A stretch of 64,000 nt of DNA. Origin: Methylobacterium sp. Leaf104 (lineage in GTDB: Bacteria; Pseudomonadota; Alphaproteobacteria; Rhizobiales; Beijerinckiaceae). The notes below the pieces were generated by a model. It saw nothing but the letters and a program-made list of their open reading frames with translations, did not search any database and was not told the DNA's origin. A program made the position numbers and the translations under genes. Shown in pieces: positions 37,924 to 46,034 of this stretch; within the stretch, counting starts at the first letter, position 1; each line of letters starts with the position of its first letter. Location: positions 62,001-126,000 of the forward strand of contig NZ_LMMZ01000005.1 in assembly GCF_001422885.1 (NCBI RefSeq). Reading direction: 5' to 3'.

Positions 37924-38358
37924 TCAGCGTGTCCGGCAGGGGCGCTCCGCGCGCGTGACGCGTCCGTCGTGATTGTCGTCGAAGCGCGCGAAGCGCTTGG
38001 CCGTGACGGCGTCGATCTCCTCGGCCGTGACGAATCCATCCCGGTCGGCGTCGAGCCGGCGGAAGCGCTTCGCCGGATCGGCCGGGCCCTTGCCCGGATG
38101 GGCGGCCCACCAGGCGGTCCATTCCGCTTCGCTGATCCGGTTGTCGTGGTCGGTGTCCGCCCGCATCAGGCGCATCCGATGCCGCGCCTGGAAGGTCGCC
38201 AGGTCGACACCATCGGGCTTGCGGTCCTCGAGCCTCGACGGTGGCGAGGGCGCCTCGGGAGTCTGGGCCCCGGGGGGCTGGCCCCCGGAAGTCTGGGCGA
38301 TGGCGGCGGATGCCGACAGGAACACCGCGAGCGTCAGGCATAAGGTTCGACGGGCCAT
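37924..38358 (-). CDS. Exported EF-hand calcium-binding protein
   Basis: A 144-residue protein with a Sec signal (MARRTLCLTLAVFLSASAAIAQ) and a Pro/Gly-rich linker. Three EF-hand loops follow: DTDHDNRISEAE, DADRDGFVTAEE and DDNHDGRVTRAE, each with acidic residues at positions 1, 3, 5 and 12. Expected to bind Ca2+ in the periplasm. Start ATG 38358 is set by the signal peptide. It lies beside a GCG_CRPN-type secreted protein gene on the same strand (83 bp). Role unknown. Confidence 0.85.
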   Translation of the reverse strand: MARRTLCLTLAVFLSASAAIAQTSGGQPPGAQTPEAPSPPSRLEDRKPDGVDLATFQARHRMRLMRADTDHDNRISEAEWTAWWAAHPGKGPADPAKRFRRLDADRDGFVTAEEIDAVTAKRFARFDDNHDGRVTRAERPCRTR

Positions 38359-38441
38359 AGCGGCACCCCTGTGCTGGAGGGAGGGGACGGGATCGCATCT
38401 CTCGGGCGCGATCCCGCGCGGGGAAGGCCGGGCCAGCCGCG

Positions 38442-38759
38442 TCACCAGCGGTGATGCCAGCCGGCGTGGCGGTAGCCGCCCCAACGGTGCCAGCGCGGGC
38501 CGCCCCAGCCGATTCGGCGGGGACCGTAGAACCGGGGTCCGTAGAAGGCGGGCCGAACGACGTAGGGCGCGTAGACGACGCGCGGTCCGAGGTTCGGGCG
38601 GCAATAGCCGTAGAGGCCGCGGTGGAAGCCGAGGCCGCAGCCGTCGCGGGCTTCCGCCGTGCCGGCGGTGGCCAGCGGCGCCGCCAGCCCCGCGACCAGG
38701 AGGGCCGCCGGAGCCAAGCGCTTCAGTCCGCTGGAGGCGATGTTCGTCAGTCCCGTCAT
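38442..38759 (-). CDS. GCG_CRPN-type small secreted protein
   Basis: A 105-residue protein with an N-terminal signal peptide (cleavage near AEA, about residue 37), then DGCGLGFHRGLYGYCRPN, which matches the GCG_CRPN prefix domain found in Methylobacterium and relatives. After it comes a low-complexity tail of Gly, Tyr, Pro, Arg, Trp and His (RWHRWGGYRHAGWHHRW). Such proteins are presumed surface or periplasmic; the His/Trp-rich tail might bind metal or cell wall, which is inference only. Confidence 0.85.
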   Translation of the reverse strand: MTGLTNIASSGLKRLAPAALLVAGLAAPLATAGTAEARDGCGLGFHRGLYGYCRPNLGPRVVYAPYVVRPAFYGPRFYGPRRIGWGGPRWHRWGGYRHAGWHHRW

Positions 38760-38947
38760 TGCAGGGTCTCCCTGGTGGGTGATTGCGATGCGGCGAGATT
38801 GCCCGCCTCCTGTCGCAGGACTTTGCCGGGAGCCACCGATTGTGTCGCGAAGGGTCGCGGATCCGGGCGGCCTGGCACAGGTTGCGACAACTTCGTCGAG
38901 AGCCGGATCTCCGGCCGCGCTAGAACCCGCCGATGGGACACTCAGCC

Positions 38948-39667
38948 ATGGACCACGCCCATGTCCTGGTGGTCGACGACCACCGCGACATCCGCGACCC
39001 CCTCGCGGCCTATCTCAAGCGGCACGACCTGCGCGTCAGCGTTGCCGCCGACGCGGCCGCGGCCCGTGCCGTCCTCTCGGGCTCCGCCATCGACCTCGTC
39101 ATCCTCGACGTGATGATGCCGGGCGAGGACGGGCTCTCGCTCTGCCGGCACATCCGCGAGGTCCACGACACGCCCGTCATCCTGCTGACCGCGCTGGCCG
39201 AGCGGACGGACCGCATCGTCGGCCTGGAGATCGGCGCGGACGACTACGTCGTGAAGCCGTTCGACCCGCGCGAACTCCTGGCCCGGGTCAAGAACCTCCT
39301 GCGCCGCGCCCGGGCGCTTCCCCGCCTCCGCGACGTTGGCGACGGAAGCCGGCTCGCTTTCGACCGCTGGGTGTTCGACACCGACCGCCGCGAACTCATC
39401 GACGAGGCGGGTCGGACGGTGGCCCTCAGCACCGCAGAGTTCCGCCTGCTCTGCGCGCTGACCCGGCATCCGCGCATCGTCCTCTCGCGCGACCAGATCC
39501 TCGACCTGACCAGCGGCCGGGCCGCCGAGGGGTTCGACCGCAGCATCGACAACCAGGTCAGCCGGCTGCGGCGCAAGCTGGAACGCGACCCGGCCCATCC
39601 GGAGCTTCTCAAGACCGTCTGGGGTGGCGGCTACGTCCTCGCGACCGATGTCAGGGCCGCGCCGTGA
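38948..39667 (+). CDS. OmpR-family response regulator
   Basis: A 239-residue regulator: a receiver domain (1-120) with the acidic pair VDD, phosphoacceptor Asp54 in VILDVMMPGEDG, the conserved Thr/Ser and Lys (GADDYVVKPFDPREL), and a winged-helix OmpR DNA-binding domain (about 140-232, LSTAEFRLLCALTRHPRIVLSRDQIL, then TVWGGGYVL). ATG 38948 was preferred because GGGA lies about 8 nt upstream; ATG 38933 is possible. The stop overlaps the GTG start of the kinase gene (GTGA), so the pair is translationally coupled. Confidence 0.93.
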   Translation: MDHAHVLVVDDHRDIRDPLAAYLKRHDLRVSVAADAAAARAVLSGSAIDLVILDVMMPGEDGLSLCRHIREVHDTPVILLTALAERTDRIVGLEIGADDYVVKPFDPRELLARVKNLLRRARALPRLRDVGDGSRLAFDRWVFDTDRRELIDEAGRTVALSTAEFRLLCALTRHPRIVLSRDQILDLTSGRAAEGFDRSIDNQVSRLRRKLERDPAHPELLKTVWGGGYVLATDVRAAP

Positions 39668-41082
39668 GACCGGGTCAGGGCTCCCTCGCCGGCCGATTGG
39701 CGCTCCTGCTGGTGCTCGCGGTGGTGGGCGCGCAGGCCGCCGCCTTCGTGATGTTCACGCGGGAATCGTCCCTGGTCGGTCGTGCGGCGGCCCGCACCCA
39801 GGTCGTCGACCGCGTCGCCATCCTCGTTCGCCTGCTGGAGACGGTGCCGCCGGACGCCGTCCCCGGCGTGATCGAAGCCTACGGTTCGCCCCGGCATCGC
39901 TTCACCATCGACACCGCCAGCCTGGTGCCGGACAACGCGATGGATGCCGACGAGGCCAGGCTCGCCCGTCGCCTCGACCGGCGCATGCGGGACGGTGCGA
40001 GCCAGGCCCGGCTCCTGCTCGTCGAGCGGGATCCGGACCGGCAGCCCGGGGCGTCGTCGGACCGTCTCGCCGCCCGACCGCAGGTCCTGCGGGTCTCCGT
40101 CCGCCTCGACGACGGCCGCTGGCTCAACGGCGAGGCGCCGCTCGCGCTGTCGACGCCGCCCTGGATCCGCATCGGGCTGATCCAGGTCGCAGCCAGCGTC
40201 GTCGCCGTCCTGGTCGTGACCGGCATCGCCATGCGCGGCATCGTCGGACCCGTGCAGGCCCTGGCCCGGGCCGCCGAATCCGCCGGCCGGGGCGTGGCCG
40301 TCGAGCCCCTGCCGGAGCGGGGGCCGCGCGAGTTGCGGACCATGACGGCCGCCTTCAACCTGATGCAGGCGCGCTCCCGGGCCTTCGTCTCGGACCGCAC
40401 CCGGATGCTGGCCGCCATCAGCCACGACCTGCGCACCCCCATCGCCTCGCTCTGGTTGCGCGCGGAGATGGTCGAGGACGCGGACCTGCGCGGTGCGATG
40501 GTGCGCACCATCGCGGACATGCGCGACATGGTCGAGGCGACGCTCGCCTTCGCGCGCGATGACGCGCTCGGCCAGGACGACGCCCCGTTCGACCTCGCCG
40601 GGCTGCTGGCGGCCATCGTCGATGAGCACAGGCTCCTGGGGCACGACGTGACCCTGTCCGCCCCGGATGTCCTCCCGTTTCACGGACGCGCCACCGCCCT
40701 GCGCCGCGCGTTCGACAACCTCGTGGCCAATGCCGTCCGCTACGGCGGATGTGCCAGGATCGTCCTCGAACACCGGGATGACGGCGTCGTCGGCACGATC
40801 GACGACGAGGGACCCGGCATCCCGTCCGAGCGGATCGAAGAGATGTTCGCTCCCTTCACCCGCCTCGACGATTCCCGCAGCGTGGAGACGGGCGGGGTCG
40901 GGCTCGGCCTCGCCATCGCGCGCTCGGGCATCCGCGCCCATGGCGGCGAGATCGCCCTGCGCAACCGGGAGGGCAGGGGCCTGAGGGTGGAGGTGACCCT
41001 GCCCGCTTCTGCGGCGAGGCGCCGAGCCGGGGACTCGACGGTTGCGGACGGGTCGGGACTCGGGACGAGCCGCGGATCCTGA
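39664..41082 (+). CDS. Membrane sensor histidine kinase
   Basis: A 472-residue kinase. Two TM helices (about 11-31 and 168-190) bracket a periplasmic sensor of about 135 residues. A HAMP segment follows (about 190-240), then HisKA with His254 in AAISHDLRTPIASL, and HATPase_c with NLVANAVRYGG (N box), DDEGPGIP (G1), and GGVGLGLAIARS (G2). The start is GTG 39664, which overlaps the stop of the response-regulator gene. It phosphorylates that partner; the signal is unknown. The pair is divergent from the EF-hand/GCG_CRPN genes, which could be targets. Confidence 0.92.
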   Translation: MRPGQGSLAGRLALLLVLAVVGAQAAAFVMFTRESSLVGRAAARTQVVDRVAILVRLLETVPPDAVPGVIEAYGSPRHRFTIDTASLVPDNAMDADEARLARRLDRRMRDGASQARLLLVERDPDRQPGASSDRLAARPQVLRVSVRLDDGRWLNGEAPLALSTPPWIRIGLIQVAASVVAVLVVTGIAMRGIVGPVQALARAAESAGRGVAVEPLPERGPRELRTMTAAFNLMQARSRAFVSDRTRMLAAISHDLRTPIASLWLRAEMVEDADLRGAMVRTIADMRDMVEATLAFARDDALGQDDAPFDLAGLLAAIVDEHRLLGHDVTLSAPDVLPFHGRATALRRAFDNLVANAVRYGGCARIVLEHRDDGVVGTIDDEGPGIPSERIEEMFAPFTRLDDSRSVETGGVGLGLAIARSGIRAHGGEIALRNREGRGLRVEVTLPASAARRRAGDSTVADGSGLGTSRGS

Positions 41083-41207
41083 CCCCGGTCCGGTCGGAAC
41101 CCGCCCGTCCGCGTCATGACCGGGTCGGGCGGTCTGCAGGCTGTCCTTAAGCCGAACGCCGCGGATATCGCGCACCCATCACGGACCGCCGCCACCGGGA
41201 CAGAGCG

Positions 41208-41687
41208 TCAGCTCTGCGCCTCGGGGTCTTTCCGTATGGCATCGGCGAAACGGCGCATCAGCCGGGCCAGATCGACAACATCCTGGTCTGTCCAATCGGC
41301 GAAGACCTTGTGCGCCATCGCCTCGCGCGCCGCGTCGATCTTGTCGGTCAGGGCCTTGCCGCTGGCCGTGATCACGGCGTCGCGCACACGCCCGTCCGCC
41401 GCGTTCGATCGGCGCGCGACCAGGCCGAGGCTTTCCAGTTTGGTCACTTGGCGGCTGACCGTCGTGTGATCGCGTCCCACCCGGTCGGCGAGGTCGACGA
41501 TGCCGATCGGCCAAAGCCGCTGCACCATCACCAGCAGCGGGAACAGCGCACGATCGAGCACGATGCCCGCCTCACGGACCATCACCGCGTCACGCTGGGG
41601 GCGGTTCATCACGCTGGTGATGTCGATCATGGCTCCATGCAAATCCTGCAACAGCTCCGGTGTAAGTGTATTATGCACGTTTTTCAT
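41208..41687 (-). CDS. MarR family transcriptional regulator
   Basis: A 159-residue winged-helix repressor with the MarR core LADRVGRDHTTVSRQVTKLESLGLVARRSNAADGRVRDAVIT (about 65-110) flanked by dimerisation helices. It is divergent from a flavin hydroxylase gene, the classic layout in which the MarR protein senses the enzyme's aromatic substrate. ATG 41687 is used; starting there, one of its two candidate operators lies within codons 4-8 of its own gene. Shorter starts at 41630 or 41609 would put that operator upstream instead. Confidence 0.9.
   Translation of the reverse strand: MKNVHNTLTPELLQDLHGAMIDITSVMNRPQRDAVMVREAGIVLDRALFPLLVMVQRLWPIGIVDLADRVGRDHTTVSRQVTKLESLGLVARRSNAADGRVRDAVITASGKALTDKIDAAREAMAHKVFADWTDQDVVDLARLMRRFADAIRKDPEAQS
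41666..41678. promoter_or_regulatory. MarR operator candidate 1
   Basis: GTGTATTATGCAC differs from the perfect palindrome at 41714-41726 at only two positions (and has one mismatch to perfect symmetry). It overlaps the 5' end of the marR coding sequence. Confidence 0.6.
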
Positions 41688-41713
41688 TGACCCGGACCCG
41701 CCCCGTCATGTAT

Positions 41714-41726
41714 GTGCATAATGCAC
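41714..41726. promoter_or_regulatory. MarR operator candidate 2
   Basis: GTGCAT-A-ATGCAC is a perfect 6+1+6 palindrome in the divergent promoter, 15 bp before the hydroxylase ATG. It is paired with a near-copy centred 48 bp away, close to an integral number of helical turns. Confidence 0.65.
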
Positions 41727-41740
41727 GCATTGAGAGTGGC

Positions 41741-43234
41741 ATGACAAACGATTTTTCGGCGGACGTGCTGATCTGCGGCGCGGGCGCAGCCGGTCTGACG
41801 CTGGCGATCGATCTGGCCCGACGCGGCATTTCATTTCGCCTGATCGAGAAGCTGGACGAGCCGTTCCGGGGCTCGCGCGGCAAGGGCATCCAGCCCCGCA
41901 CGCAGGAGGTGTTCGAAGACCTCGGCATCCTCGACCGGATCGCCGCGGCGGGAGGCCACTATCCCAAAGAGCGCACCTATCAGGATGGCGGTCGCTTCAC
42001 CGAAACCGACGTGATGGAAGCCGGGCCTGCGACCCCCGCGGAGCCGTACTCCCTGCCGCTGATGGTGCCGCAGTTCCTGACCGAGCGCGTCATGCGCGAG
42101 CGCCTCGCCGTGCTGGGCCATTCGCCCGCGTTCGGCTGCGAACTGCTCAGCTTCACGCAGGACGACGACGGCGTGACAGCCCGGGTCGCCACGAAGACCG
42201 ACACGGAGACGATCCGCGTCCGCTGGCTGGTCGGCGCGGATGGCGGGCGCTCCTTCGTCCGCCACGCGCTCGGGATCGGCTTTCCGGGCAAGACGCTGGG
42301 CGTGCGGGCGATCGTTGCCGACGTGATCCTGTCGGGGCTGTCGCGCGACGCGTGGCACCACTTTGGCGAAGGCGACATGCAGCGCCGGATCGCCGCCTGC
42401 CCCCTGGCCGGGACCGACCTCTTCCAGCTTCAGGGACCGATCGCGCTTGACGGCGACGTCGATCTCTCGGCCGCGGGGCTGACCGCGTTACTGCGCGAGC
42501 GGACCGGCCGGGACGATCTCCGCGTCCGGAGCGTCTCCTGGGCGTCGGCCTACCACATGAACGCGCGGCTCGCCGACCGCTACCGTGTCGGCCGCGTGTT
42601 CCTCGTCGGCGATGCCGCGCATATCCATCCCCCGACTGGCGGGCAGGGCCTCAACACCAGCGTACAGGACGCCTACAATCTCGGCTGGAAGCTCGGGGCG
42701 GTGATGCGCGGCGCGGGGGACGCCCTGCTCGACACCTACGAGGCGGAGCGCCGCCCCATCGCACAGGCCATGCTCGGCCTCACGACCGGCCTCCTCGATG
42801 CGTCGAGGCGTGGCGAGATGCGGCGCGGGCGCGGCACGCATCAACTCGATATCGGCTATCCCGAATCCCCACTGGCGGTGGAATCACCCGGGCGGCAGGG
42901 TGTTCTCCTCGCAGGCGACCGCGCGCCCGACGCGCAGGTCCGAGGCGCGGCGGGCCAGCCGCATCGCCTGTTCGACCTGTTCAAGGGGCCGCACTGGACG
43001 CTGCTCAGCTATGGCGGTGAGCCCATCGCCGCACGGCCGGGATTGCAGGTCCACACGATCGGCGTGCATGGCGATCTCACCGACGGTGCCGGACAGTTTC
43101 CGGCGACCTATGGCGCCACGCCCGGTGATCGGGTGCTGGTGCGTCCGGACGGCTATGTCGGGGCGATCATCTCCGCCGGTGACGATTCGGCGCTGAACGA
43201 CTACCTGACGAAGGTCGGATTGAGAGCCGCCTAG
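41741..43234 (+). CDS. FAD-dependent aromatic hydroxylase (PheA/MhpA-like)
   Basis: A 497-residue class A flavin monooxygenase. It has the N-terminal FAD motif LICGAGAAGLTLAIDLARRG, the DG motif VGADGGRSFVRHALGI near 165-180, the second FAD motif VGDAAHIHPPTGGQGLNTSVQDAYNLGWKL near 285, and a thioredoxin-like C-terminal domain (about 400-495), as in phenol 2-monooxygenase or 3-(3-hydroxyphenyl)propionate hydroxylase relatives. It would use NAD(P)H and O2 to hydroxylate an aromatic ring. Regulated most likely by the divergent MarR protein. ATG 41741 was chosen over 41708 and 41666 because it begins the FAD domain cleanly. Ring-cleavage genes are absent nearby. Confidence 0.88.
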   Translation: MTNDFSADVLICGAGAAGLTLAIDLARRGISFRLIEKLDEPFRGSRGKGIQPRTQEVFEDLGILDRIAAAGGHYPKERTYQDGGRFTETDVMEAGPATPAEPYSLPLMVPQFLTERVMRERLAVLGHSPAFGCELLSFTQDDDGVTARVATKTDTETIRVRWLVGADGGRSFVRHALGIGFPGKTLGVRAIVADVILSGLSRDAWHHFGEGDMQRRIAACPLAGTDLFQLQGPIALDGDVDLSAAGLTALLRERTGRDDLRVRSVSWASAYHMNARLADRYRVGRVFLVGDAAHIHPPTGGQGLNTSVQDAYNLGWKLGAVMRGAGDALLDTYEAERRPIAQAMLGLTTGLLDASRRGEMRRGRGTHQLDIGYPESPLAVESPGRQGVLLAGDRAPDAQVRGAAGQPHRLFDLFKGPHWTLLSYGGEPIAARPGLQVHTIGVHGDLTDGAGQFPATYGATPGDRVLVRPDGYVGAIISAGDDSALNDYLTKVGLRAA

Positions 43235-43520
43235 CTCCGGTCGCCGTCTCGAGAAGGAGCGTGCGACGGGACGGGCCGGCCCGCCTGCATGAGAGGGTCC
43301 GGCGGACGGCCGCGACGGCGGCGATCGGAGAGCTTCGCCCTCCTCGTGGTGAACGGTTGCGCGCGGCGCCCGGACGGGCGTCAGGGGCGGCTCGCTCCGG
43401 ACCTCGCGTACCGACGGCATCGACCTTCCATCCAGGCACCGGATCGATCCGGCCACGAGCACGGGGCACGCGCGATCGGACGCCGCCGGAAGAGGACAGA
43501 GGTCGGGGAACGAAAGTTCT

Positions 43521-43595
43521 TGGCGCGCCCACGGGGAATCGAACCCCGGTCTGATCCGTGAGAGGGACCTGTCCTAACCGCTAGACGATGGGCGC
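43521..43595 (-). tRNA. tRNA-Glu (CUC anticodon)
   Basis: A 75-nt cloverleaf with encoded CCA. The 7-bp acceptor is GCGCCCA/TGGGCGC, the D arm lies in the TCGTCTAGCGGTTAGGAC region, and the anticodon stem GGTCC/GGATC (one G-U pair) encloses loop CTCTCAC with anticodon CTC at its centre. The T arm is CCGGGGTTCGATTCCCCG, with discriminator G and CCA. It follows standard bacterial tRNA-Glu sequence features. Its 3' end faces the hydroxylase gene. Confidence 0.95.
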
Positions 43596-43743
43596 GGACC
43601 GGAGGGAAGCGCCTGGAGATCGCTGCGGCGATCCGTGCTTCCCGGCCGATGGGCGATCGTATAGCGAGGGTCGCACGGCCCGACAAGGGCCGAAATCGCG
43701 CCGGCGCGGCGCAAGCGACATTTTGAACCGAAGGATCGCCTTT

Positions 43744-44775
43744 TTGCCGGGACTCGAGGATTTGCCGGAACTCGCGGACGCGCCGGGATCTGCGGAAAGG
43801 TGCGCGACGCTCGCCGAGGACGCCGCGACCGAGCGCCTGGACCGGGCCCTGGCCCGGGCCTTTCCCGACGTCTCGCGCTCGCGCCTGCAGGACCTCATCC
43901 GCGCCGGGCAGGTGCGCCGCGACGGCGCCGTCAGCCGCGACCCGTCCGTGAAGGTCGGCCCCGGGGCCGCGCTCGCCGTCGCGATCCCGGAGGCGGTGGC
44001 GCCCGAGCCGGTGGCCCAGGCCCTCGACCTCGCCATCGTTTACGAGGACGACGACCTCATCGTCATCGACAAGCCGGCCGGGCTCGTGGTCCACCCGGCC
44101 CCCGGCCACGAATCCGGGACCCTGGTGAACGGGCTCATCGCCCATTGCGGCGACAGCCTGTCGGGGATCGGCGGCGTGCGCCGGCCGGGCATCGTCCACC
44201 GCATCGACAAGGACACCAGCGGCCTGCTGGTGGTGGCCAAGAACGACCTCGCCCATGCGGGACTGACGGCGCAGTTCGCCGATCACGGCCGCACCGGCCC
44301 CCTGGAGCGGGCCTACCTCGCCCTGGCCTGGGGCGTGCCCGAGCCGCGGGCCGGCACCATCGAGGCGAACCTCGCCCGCAGCGTCCGCAACCGCGAGAAG
44401 ATCGCGGTGGTGCGCGGCGAGGGCGGGCGGCACGCGATCACGCATTACCGCGTCGAGGCGGTGCTGGGCAGCGACGCGCCGGTGGCGCTCGTGCGCTGCA
44501 CGCTGGAGACGGGGCGCACGCACCAGATCCGCGTGCACCTGAGCCATCGCGGTCACCCGCTCCTCGGCGACGCGGTCTATGGCGGGGCCTTCAAGACCAA
44601 GGCGGGCCGCCTCGGCCCGGCGGCGCGGGAGGCCCTCGCCACCCTGGGACGCCAGGCGCTGCATGCCAGCGTGCTGGGCTTCGCCCATCCGCGCACCAGC
44701 GAGACCCTGCATTTCGAGAGCCCGCTGCCGGCCGATCTCCAGGCGCTCGTCGCCACGCTGAAGGCGGGGGCGTAG
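43744..44775 (+). CDS. RluA-family 23S rRNA pseudouridine synthase (RluD-like)
   Basis: An approximately 343-residue RNA modification enzyme. An S4 RNA-binding domain lies at the N terminus (ATERLDRALARAFPDVSRSRLQDLIRAGQVRRDG), followed by the catalytic domain with HRIDKDTSGLLVVAKND (Asp nucleophile) and ETGRTHQIRVHLSHRGHPLLGD. Length and motifs resemble RluD, which modifies helix 69 of 23S rRNA. No ATG start is available downstream of the tRNA gene; TTG 43744 is preferred because AAGGA lies 9 nt upstream. TTG 43723 is possible. Confidence 0.88.
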   Translation: MPGLEDLPELADAPGSAERCATLAEDAATERLDRALARAFPDVSRSRLQDLIRAGQVRRDGAVSRDPSVKVGPGAALAVAIPEAVAPEPVAQALDLAIVYEDDDLIVIDKPAGLVVHPAPGHESGTLVNGLIAHCGDSLSGIGGVRRPGIVHRIDKDTSGLLVVAKNDLAHAGLTAQFADHGRTGPLERAYLALAWGVPEPRAGTIEANLARSVRNREKIAVVRGEGGRHAITHYRVEAVLGSDAPVALVRCTLETGRTHQIRVHLSHRGHPLLGDAVYGGAFKTKAGRLGPAAREALATLGRQALHASVLGFAHPRTSETLHFESPLPADLQALVATLKAGA

Positions 44776-44989
44776 CGCGGCCGACACAGTCAAGGCCGCA
44801 TGGGCGTGCGCCAGGACACGGCGGGCTGCGGCCATTCGTGCCATCACAGACCCAAGCGAGATCCCGCGCGTTGATGACGAACGCGTCCCACGCGTCACCT
44901 TTCCGTCTCCGCCGGTTTCCCGCTACACTCGGGAATCGGACGGCCGGCTCAAGGGAGCGGCGGTTCGCTTCGGACCGCCCCTCAGGGGG

Positions 44990-45004
44990 TCCTTTCAAGG
45001 AGGT
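44990..45004 (+). promoter_or_regulatory. Strong rpoH ribosome-binding site within a small potential hairpin
   Basis: AAGGAGGT at 44997-45004 is a full match to the 16S rRNA 3' end, 6 nt before ATG 45011. TCCT (44990-44993) can pair with AGGA (44998-45001) around a TTCA loop, partly hiding the site; a larger GGAC/GTCC-CCCC/GGGG stem lies just upstream (44970-44992). The hairpin could be temperature sensitive, but it is weak on paper. Confidence 0.35.
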
Positions 45005-45010
45005 AAGATC

Positions 45011-45901
45011 ATGGCCGGCGCATTGCCAGTGCTCGCCACCGAAGGTGGCCTCTCACGCTACCTCGACGAGATCCGCAAGTTCCCGATGCTCGAGCCGAAC
45101 GAGGAGTTCACGCTCGCGAAGGACTGGCGCGAGAAGGGCGACCGCAACGCGGCCCACCGCCTCGTCACGTCGCACCTGCGCCTCGTGGCCAAGATCGCCA
45201 TGGGTTATCGCGGCTACGGCCTGCCGATCGGCGAGGTGGTGTCCGAGGGCAATGTCGGGCTGATGCAGGCGGTCAAGCGCTTCGAGCCGGACAAGGGCTT
45301 CCGACTGGCCACCTACGCCATGTGGTGGATCAAGGCGGCGATCCAGGAATACATCCTGCGCTCGTGGTCGCTCGTGAAGATGGGCACCACCGCCAACCAG
45401 AAGAAGCTGTTCTTCAACCTGCGTAAGGCCAAGGGCCGGATCTCGGCGCTCGACGAGGGTGACCTCAAGCCGGACCAGGTCGCGCAGATCGCCGTCAAGC
45501 TCGGCGTGCCCGAGCAGGAGGTGATCGACATGAACCGTCGCCTCTCGGGCGACACCTCCCTCAATGCGCCCCTGCGCGAGGAGGGCGAAGGCGAGTGGCA
45601 GGACTGGCTCGTGGACAACAGCCCGAGCCAGGAGACCGTGCTCGCCCGCGAGGAGGAGGGTCAGAACCGCCTCACGGCCCTGCGCGACGCGCTCTCGGTG
45701 CTCAACCCGCGCGAGCGCCGCATCTTCGAGGCGCGCCGCCTCGCCGACGACCCGATCACCCTGGAGGACCTCTCCGGCGAGTTCGGCGTCTCGCGCGAGC
45801 GCGTCCGCCAGATCGAGGTGCGCGCCTTCGAGAAGATCCAGGAGGCGGTCAAGCGCAACCTCGCCACCCGCGAGGCTCCGCGGGCCGAGGCGCACGCCTG
45901 A
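45011..45901 (+). CDS. rpoH: RNA polymerase heat-shock sigma factor RpoH
   Basis: A 296-residue sigma-32 type factor. Region 1/2 starts LSRYLDEIRKFPMLEPNEEF; region 2.1-2.4 carries LVTSHLRLVAKIAMGYRGYGLP, EGNVGLMQAVKRFEPDKGFRLATYAMWWIKAAIQEYILRSW, then the RpoH box-like SLVKMGTTANQKKLFFNLRK. Region 4 has LNPRERRIFEARRL and VSRERVRQIEVRAFEKIQ. Length is normal. It directs heat-shock and related stress genes. An unusually complete Shine-Dalgarno lies upstream and a strong hairpin terminator 32 bp downstream. Confidence 0.97.
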   Translation: MAGALPVLATEGGLSRYLDEIRKFPMLEPNEEFTLAKDWREKGDRNAAHRLVTSHLRLVAKIAMGYRGYGLPIGEVVSEGNVGLMQAVKRFEPDKGFRLATYAMWWIKAAIQEYILRSWSLVKMGTTANQKKLFFNLRKAKGRISALDEGDLKPDQVAQIAVKLGVPEQEVIDMNRRLSGDTSLNAPLREEGEGEWQDWLVDNSPSQETVLAREEEGQNRLTALRDALSVLNPRERRIFEARRLADDPITLEDLSGEFGVSRERVRQIEVRAFEKIQEAVKRNLATREAPRAEAHA

Positions 45902-45933
45902 GACGATCCCTCACGAATCGAGGGTTCCGAAAA

Positions 45934-45973
45934 GAGAACGGCCCCCCGGCAGCGATGCCGGGGGGCCGTTCTC
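45934..45973. terminator. Bidirectional terminator, 18-bp perfect stem with GCGA loop
   Basis: Arms 45934-45951 and 45956-45973 are perfectly complementary over 18 bp with a GNRA tetraloop. It lies between convergent rpoH and the gene at 46035-47549. On the minus strand the stem is followed by TTTTCGG, giving a U-tract; on the plus strand it is followed by GTTCAG. Confidence 0.85.
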
Positions 45974-46034
45974 GTTCAGAGGAAGAGCCGTCCCGTGGGC
46001 GAACCCACCAGCGCCCGTGCGGTGAGGTCTGGCC

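Noticed and set aside
43261..43561. Short plus-strand frames ending in GNRTPV- or GIEPRSD-like peptides
   Set aside because: These peptides are the well-known false translation of a tRNA gene 3' half; the region is tRNA-Glu.
44901..44929. TTCCGT-N17-TACACT considered as the rpoH promoter
   Set aside because: The -10 is acceptable but the -35 is weak and nothing else supports it.
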